From DASVDK01 sp036381125 [NCBI: Thermodesulfobacteriota bacterium] (GTDB lineage Bacteria > DASVDK01), in NCBI GenBank assembly GCA_036381125.1, contig DASVDK010000120.1:1-27808 (forward strand): a DNA stretch of 27,808 nucleotides, given 5' to 3'. The position numbers and the translations under genes are program-made. Positions 23,894 to 27,808 of the stretch are shown here, one piece after another. Position 1 is the stretch's first letter. Every line of letters starts with the position of its first letter. The notes beneath the pieces were generated by a model that saw only the letters and a program-made list of their open reading frames with translations, was not told where the DNA came from and did no database searches.

Positions 23894-25071
23894 CACTCGA
23901 CGCCGGCCAGCGCCAGCACGGGGCGCATCCGGGCCGCGGCCCGATCGGGGTCGGCGAGGAGTCCCGCCCGGTCGGCCAGCCGGAAGACCTCGGCGAGGTG
24001 CACGATGGACCGGGCGCTCTCCTGGCCGCCCACCATGCGGAAGTGCCGCTGGTGCCCGTTGAGGTAGGCCATGAAGACGACGCCGGTCTTGTAGAACCGG
24101 GTCGGCGCCCGGAAGACGTGTCGCGAGAGCGGCACGGTCGGCGCGAGGATCGTCTCGAACCGCGCGAGGTCGCCCGCGTCGAGCGCGCCGAGCGCCGCCG
24201 AGGCGGCCGGCGCGATCGCGTCGAAGATCCCGAGGAGCGCGTCGCTCGCCCGCTCGCCGTCGCCGCGGATCAGCTCCGGGTAGTCGAAGTCGTCGCCCGT
24301 GTACATCCGGACGCCCTCGGGCAGGAGGCGTCGCATCGTGATCTCGCGCGCCTTGTCGAGGAGGGAGATCTTGATCCCGTCGATCCTCGCCGCGTGCTCG
24401 CGGACGATGGCGAGGCAGCTCGCCATCGCGCGGTCGAGGTCGCGCGCCCCCCAGTAGCCGGCGAGCTGCGGGTCGAACATGTCGCCGAGCCAGTGGATCA
24501 GGACCGGCCGCCTGACCTGCCGGAGGATCGCGCCGTAGACCTCGGCGTAGTCCTCCGGCCCTCTCGCGCAGGCGGCGAGGGCGCGGCTCGCCATCAGGAC
24601 GACCCGGCCCCCTTCGCCCTCGACGAAGCCGACCTGCTCCTCGTAGGCCGCCCGGACGTCGGCCAGCGTCACGCCCGGCGACGGCTCGAGGTGATCGGTG
24701 CCGGCTCCGGAGGCGACCGACGCGAAGCCGCCGGCCCGCTCGACGGCCCGCGCCTCGGCGAGCGTGCGTCGGATCAGCTCGCGCGCCTCGGGCCAGCCGA
24801 GCCCCATGCCGCGCTGCGCCGTGTCCATCGCCTCGGCGACGCCGAGGCCGAGCGACCAGAGGTGCCGGCGGTAGGCGAGCGTGGCGTCCCAGTCGAGCCG
24901 GCCGGCCGAGGTCGGGTCGGTGTCGGCGAGCGGGTCGGCGACCACGTGGGCGGCGGCGTAGGCGACCCGGCTCTCGATCCGCCCGCTCCCCGGGCGGACC
25001 GGCGGCACCCGGCCGAACTCGTACGCCTCGATCGTGCCGTCGGGCCTCGGCAGGCGGATCGTGCGCGTCAC
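23893..25071 (-). CDS. DUF993 family protein (dihydrodipicolinate synthase-like aldolase fold)
   Basis: A 392-residue protein recognised as DUF993 by its overall sequence (EAYEFGRVPPVRP near the N-terminus, LGLGVAEAMDTAQRGMGLGW, VVLMASRALAACA). The segment IDGIKISLLDK with K234, then RMYTGDDFDYPEL, parallels the Schiff-base lysine strand and the GDD region of dihydrodipicolinate synthase/N-acetylneuraminate lyase enzymes. A class I aldolase or dehydratase mechanism is therefore likely. The tyrosine of that family's YN motif appears replaced by His193 (VLIHWLG). GTG start at 25071, four bases after the Gfo/Idh stop; the frame extends to 25200, but only as a shadow of that gene. No experimentally known function that I can name. 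Confidence 0.87.
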   Translation of the reverse strand: MTRTIRLPRPDGTIEAYEFGRVPPVRPGSGRIESRVAYAAAHVVADPLADTDPTSAGRLDWDATLAYRRHLWSLGLGVAEAMDTAQRGMGLGWPEARELIRRTLAEARAVERAGGFASVASGAGTDHLEPSPGVTLADVRAAYEEQVGFVEGEGGRVVLMASRALAACARGPEDYAEVYGAILRQVRRPVLIHWLGDMFDPQLAGYWGARDLDRAMASCLAIVREHAARIDGIKISLLDKAREITMRRLLPEGVRMYTGDDFDYPELIRGDGERASDALLGIFDAIAPAASAALGALDAGDLARFETILAPTVPLSRHVFRAPTRFYKTGVVFMAYLNGHQRHFRMVGGQESARSIVHLAEVFRLADRAGLLADPDRAAARMRPVLALAGVE

Positions 25072-25075
25072 GGCG

Positions 25076-26239
25076 CTACTCCAGGGAGAGGGGCGGGACG
25101 TCGAGCCACCGCCGCTCCCGCCACGATTGCAGCGCGCGCTCGGCGAGCTGGACCCCCTTGGCCCCCTCGAGGAGGTCCCAGGGGAACGGCTCGCCGGCAA
25201 CGACGTGCCGCAGGAACCGCTCCCACTGCGCCTTGAAGGCGTTGTCGAACTCGCCGTTGTCCGGCACCTCCTGCCACCCGGCCCGGAAGTCGATCGGGTT
25301 CGGGATGTCGGGGTTCCAGACCGGCCTCGGCGTGGCGGCGCGGTGCTGGACGCGGCACTCGCGCAGGCCGGCCACCGCGCTGCCGTGCGTGCCGTCCACC
25401 TGGAAGACGAGCAGCTCGTCGCGGTAGACCCGCGTGCACCACGAGGAGTTGATCTGGGCGACGACCGGCCCGTCGCGGCCGGCGAGCTCGAGCGTCGCGT
25501 AGGCGGCGTCGTCGGCCGTCGCCGCGTAGCGCTCGCCCCGCTCGTCCCACCGCTCGGGGATGTGGGTCGCGCCGAGGCAGGAGACGGCCCGCACCTGGCC
25601 GAAGAGGTTGTCGAGCACGTAGCGCCAGTGGGCGAGCATGTCGAGGATGATGCCGCCCCCCTCCTCCTTGCGGTAGTTCCAGGAGGGGCGCTGCGCCGGC
25701 TGCCAGTCCCCCTCGAACACCCAGTAGCCGAACTCCCCGCGCACCGAGAGGATCCGGCCGAGGAGGCCGCTGGCGATCACGCGGCGCAGCTTGAGGAGCC
25801 CCGGCAGGAAGAGCTTGTCCTGCACGACGCCGTTCTTGACCCCGGCGCGGCGCGCGAGGCGCGCCAGCTCGAGCGCCGTGTCGAGGTCCCCGGCGACCGG
25901 CTTCTCGACGTACACGTGCTTGCCGGCGGCGACGGCGGCGCGGACGGCGTCGGCCCGGGCGCCGGTCGTCTGCGCGTCGAAGTAGACCGCGTCCTTCGGG
26001 TCGGCGAGGCAGCGCGCGAGGTCGGTGCTCCATCGCTCGATCCCGTGCGCCTCGGCGAGGGCGCGGACCCTCGCCTCGCTGCGGCCGACGAGGATCGGGT
26101 CGGGCACGACGGCGTCGCCGCCCGGCAGCGGCACCCCGCCCTGCCGCCTGATGGCGAGAATCGACCGGACGAGGTGCTGGTTCGTCCCCATCCGGCCGGT
26201 GACGCCGTTCATGATGATGCCGACGCGGTGGACGGCCAT
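25076..26239 (-). CDS. Gfo/Idh/MocA family oxidoreductase
   Basis: A 387-residue NAD(P)-dependent dehydrogenase. The N-terminal nucleotide-binding region GIIMNGVTGRMG (7-18) is followed by an unusual stretch of about 30 residues (QGGVPLPGGDAVVPDP). The family EKP motif (K113) and the catalytic D200-x3-H204 in GGGIILDMLAHW are present. These enzymes oxidise sugars, inositols or sugar acids, often at C3 or C1. The ATG at 26239 has GAGGAGG about six bases upstream. It lies between tctA (11 bp) and the DUF993 gene (4 bp), and with the DUF993 and isomerase genes makes a tight trio. Likely performs an oxidation step of the same pathway. Substrate unknown. Confidence 0.92.
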   Translation of the reverse strand: MAVHRVGIIMNGVTGRMGTNQHLVRSILAIRRQGGVPLPGGDAVVPDPILVGRSEARVRALAEAHGIERWSTDLARCLADPKDAVYFDAQTTGARADAVRAAVAAGKHVYVEKPVAGDLDTALELARLARRAGVKNGVVQDKLFLPGLLKLRRVIASGLLGRILSVRGEFGYWVFEGDWQPAQRPSWNYRKEEGGGIILDMLAHWRYVLDNLFGQVRAVSCLGATHIPERWDERGERYAATADDAAYATLELAGRDGPVVAQINSSWCTRVYRDELLVFQVDGTHGSAVAGLRECRVQHRAATPRPVWNPDIPNPIDFRAGWQEVPDNGEFDNAFKAQWERFLRHVVAGEPFPWDLLEGAKGVQLAERALQSWRERRWLDVPPLSLE

Positions 26240-26250
26240 GGCTTCCTCCT

Positions 26251-27738
26251 CTATCCGCGCCCGAGCGCCCGCCGCACGGCCGGCACGCGCAGGAGCACGG
26301 TCGCCGCGATGATCGCGACGAGCACCAGGCTGATCGGTCGGGTGAAGAACGGCGTCGGGTCGCCGTCGGTGAGGACGAGCCCGCGGCGGAGGCTCTTGTC
26401 CATCATGTCGCCGAGGATGATCCCGAGGACGAGCGGCGCCATCGGGTAGTCCATCTCGCGCAGGACGAAGCCGAGGAGCCCGAAGGCGAGCATCACCCAG
26501 ACGTCGAAGACGCGGCTCGCGATGGCGAACGAGCCGATCGTGCAGAGGACGAAGACGATCGGCATGAGCCGCTCGCGCGGCACCGAGAGCACCTTGATGA
26601 GGAACCTGGTCAGGGTGAGGCCGTAGACGAGGATGCCGAGGCTCGCGAAGAGCATCATCGCCACGACCTCGAACACGAACTTCGGCGACTCGACCATGAT
26701 GAGCGGCCCCGGCCGCACGCCGTGGATCAGCATGGCGGCGAGGAGCACCGCCGCCGGCGCGGAGCCCGGGATGCCGAGGGTGAGGACCGGGATCACCGCG
26801 CCCGGCACGCAGGCGTTGTCGCCCGTCTCGGCCGCCATGAGCCCCTCGACCGACCCCTTGCCGAACTTCTCCTTCTCCTTGCTGGCCCGCTTCGCCGCGG
26901 CATACGAGGCCCAGGCCGCCACGTCCTCGCCGACCCCGGGGATGATCCCCACGCCGGTGCCGATGAGGCCCGAGCGGACGATGGTCCGCCAGTAGCGGGT
27001 GACGTCCGAGAGCTTCGGCACGATCGAGTCGAGGCGGTTGGCCGTCACCCGGAACCCGGGGTTCTTCATCACGGCCAGCACCTCGGCGAAGCCGAACGCG
27101 CCGACGAGGGCCGGGATCAGGTTGATGCCGCCGGCCAGCTCCGTGAACCCGAAGCTGTAGCGCTCGTACGCCTGGATCCCCTCCTGGCCGATCATGGCGA
27201 CGAGCAGGCCGATGAACCCCGAGATCCACCCCTTGAGCGGATCCGACCCGGTGAGGTTGCCCGAGATGACGACGCCGAAGACCGCGAGCCAGAAGAACTC
27301 GTAGGCGCCGAACCGCAGGGCGAAGCTCCCGAGGACCGGCGTGAAGGTGGCGAGGAAGAACATCCCGATGAGCGTGCCGAGGATCGAGCCGCTGGTGGCG
27401 ATCCCCATCGCGCGGCCGGCGAGGCCCTGCCGCGCGAGCGCGAAGCCGTCGAGCGTCGAGGCGGCCGACGCCGGCGTCCCCGGGATGTTGAGGAGGATGG
27501 CGCTCCGGCTGCCGCCGTAGATCGCGCCGACGTAGACGCAGATCAGGATGAGGATGGCGTCATCGGGCGAGAGCTTGTACGTGAGGGTCGTCATGAGGGC
27601 GACCCCCATCGTCGCCGTGAGGCCCGGCAGGGCGCCGACGACGACGCCGAGGAGCGACGCCCAGAGGACGGTGAAGAGCTGCGACGGCGTCGCGAACCCG
27701 GCGATCGCCTGGAGGAAGAGGAGGAGCCCGTCGATCAC
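26251..27738 (-). CDS. tctA: Tripartite tricarboxylate transporter large permease TctA
   Basis: A 495-residue inner-membrane protein with about 12 hydrophobic segments, the usual TctA length. Signature segments: LLGVVVGALPGLTATMGVALMTTLTY (TctA N-terminal signature), AIYGGSRSAILLNIPGTPASAAS, and the second-half repeat GTGVGIIPGVGEDVAAW and IPVLTLGIPGSAPAAVLL. It uses the ion gradient to import carboxylates (citrate, sugar acids, aromatic acids) presented by a periplasmic TctC/Bug protein, which is not in this window. The GTG start at 27738 overlaps the TctB stop by 4 bp. Being first in the run of catabolic genes, it probably imports the pathway substrate or a related acid. Confidence 0.95.
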   Translation of the reverse strand: MIDGLLLFLQAIAGFATPSQLFTVLWASLLGVVVGALPGLTATMGVALMTTLTYKLSPDDAILILICVYVGAIYGGSRSAILLNIPGTPASAASTLDGFALARQGLAGRAMGIATSGSILGTLIGMFFLATFTPVLGSFALRFGAYEFFWLAVFGVVISGNLTGSDPLKGWISGFIGLLVAMIGQEGIQAYERYSFGFTELAGGINLIPALVGAFGFAEVLAVMKNPGFRVTANRLDSIVPKLSDVTRYWRTIVRSGLIGTGVGIIPGVGEDVAAWASYAAAKRASKEKEKFGKGSVEGLMAAETGDNACVPGAVIPVLTLGIPGSAPAAVLLAAMLIHGVRPGPLIMVESPKFVFEVVAMMLFASLGILVYGLTLTRFLIKVLSVPRERLMPIVFVLCTIGSFAIASRVFDVWVMLAFGLLGFVLREMDYPMAPLVLGIILGDMMDKSLRRGLVLTDGDPTPFFTRPISLVLVAIIAATVLLRVPAVRRALGRG

Positions 27739-27808
27739 GGCAGCCTCACGAGGAAGAGCCGCTCGAAGACGAGCGTGACGGCGACGCCCACGACGACCCC
27801 TTCGACGA
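27735..27808 (-). CDS. tctB: TctB small permease subunit, C-terminal end (partial)
   Basis: Only the last 23 residues are inside the window (VEGVVVGVAVTLVFERLFLVRLP then TGA). A hydrophobic helix with an FxRLF...RLP end is typical of the C-terminus of TctB, the four-helix small subunit. The stop overlaps the tctA GTG by 4 bp (GTGA), the usual tctB-tctA order. The rest of the gene lies beyond the right edge. The call relies on context as much as on these few residues. Confidence 0.72.
   Translation of the reverse strand, partial: VEGVVVGVAVTLVFERLFLVRLP

Noticed and set aside
22916-24067. Plus-strand frame of 383 codons over the isomerase and part of the DUF993 gene
   Set aside because: Its sequence is a low-complexity antisense shadow, and the minus-strand genes are well supported by motifs and coupling.
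25076-27229. A 717-residue reading joining a TctA-region frame to the Gfo/Idh protein
   Set aside because: The first part is an off-frame reading of tctA; the Gfo/Idh protein has its own ATG at 26239 with a strong ribosome binding site.

Overview
This is a very GC-rich (about 70% or more), densely coded bacterial window with strong AGGAGG-type ribosome binding sites, frequent GTGA stop/start overlaps and no gap between genes longer than about 240 bases. Gene content suggests a heterotrophic soil or subsurface bacterium: two peptide-type ABC importers, a tripartite tricarboxylate transporter (TTT), a 2-hydroxyacyl-CoA dehydratase activase-like protein and a sugar-acid style catabolic cluster. 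Uncultivated high-GC lineages such as Candidatus Rokubacteria would fit. This placement is inference from gene content; there is no rRNA or other phylogenetic marker here.

Layout. (1) 1-1533, + strand: the end of a CoA-enzyme activase-like gene, split between two reading frames. It is followed by a hairpin and a convergent 51-residue YHS-domain protein (1606-1761, -). (2) 1892-3019, +: isoaspartyl dipeptidase (iadA-like), convergent with a peptide ABC importer operon on the minus strand (binding protein 6538-4985, then permeases down to 3060). A 36-bp perfect palindrome lies between the binding-protein gene and the permeases. (3) 6712-7713, -: aldo/keto reductase, and 7890-8915, -: WYL-domain regulator. 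(4) 9066-15937, +: an AddB-like/AddA-like helicase-nuclease pair divergent from the WYL gene, with a candidate operator between them. (5) 15960-19310, -: a second peptide-type ABC importer (Tat-exported binding protein plus two permeases). (6) 19336-19432: a small cluster of REP-like palindromic and direct repeats, partly shared with the hairpin at 1537-1592. (7) 19443-27808, -: a catabolic cluster. In transcription order it holds the TctB end, TctA, a Gfo/Idh/MocA dehydrogenase, a DUF993 aldolase-like protein and a sugar phosphate isomerase/epimerase. After a 239-bp gap with a possible terminator and promoter come a creatininase-family hydrolase, a mandelate-racemase-type dehydratase, an SDR epimerase/dehydrogenase and a Rid-family protein.

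How it fits together. The ABC systems probably import peptides or similar oligomeric solutes, and iadA could process isoaspartyl dipeptides. Neither ABC operon carries ATPase genes, so these must lie elsewhere. The AddAB-like pair should resect double-strand breaks and may be controlled by the neighbouring WYL regulator. The last 8 kb looks like uptake of a carboxylate (TTT), followed by oxidation, isomerisation, dehydration and aldol-type cleavage of a sugar or sugar acid whose identity cannot be read from sequence. It is the best candidate here for an undescribed pathway.
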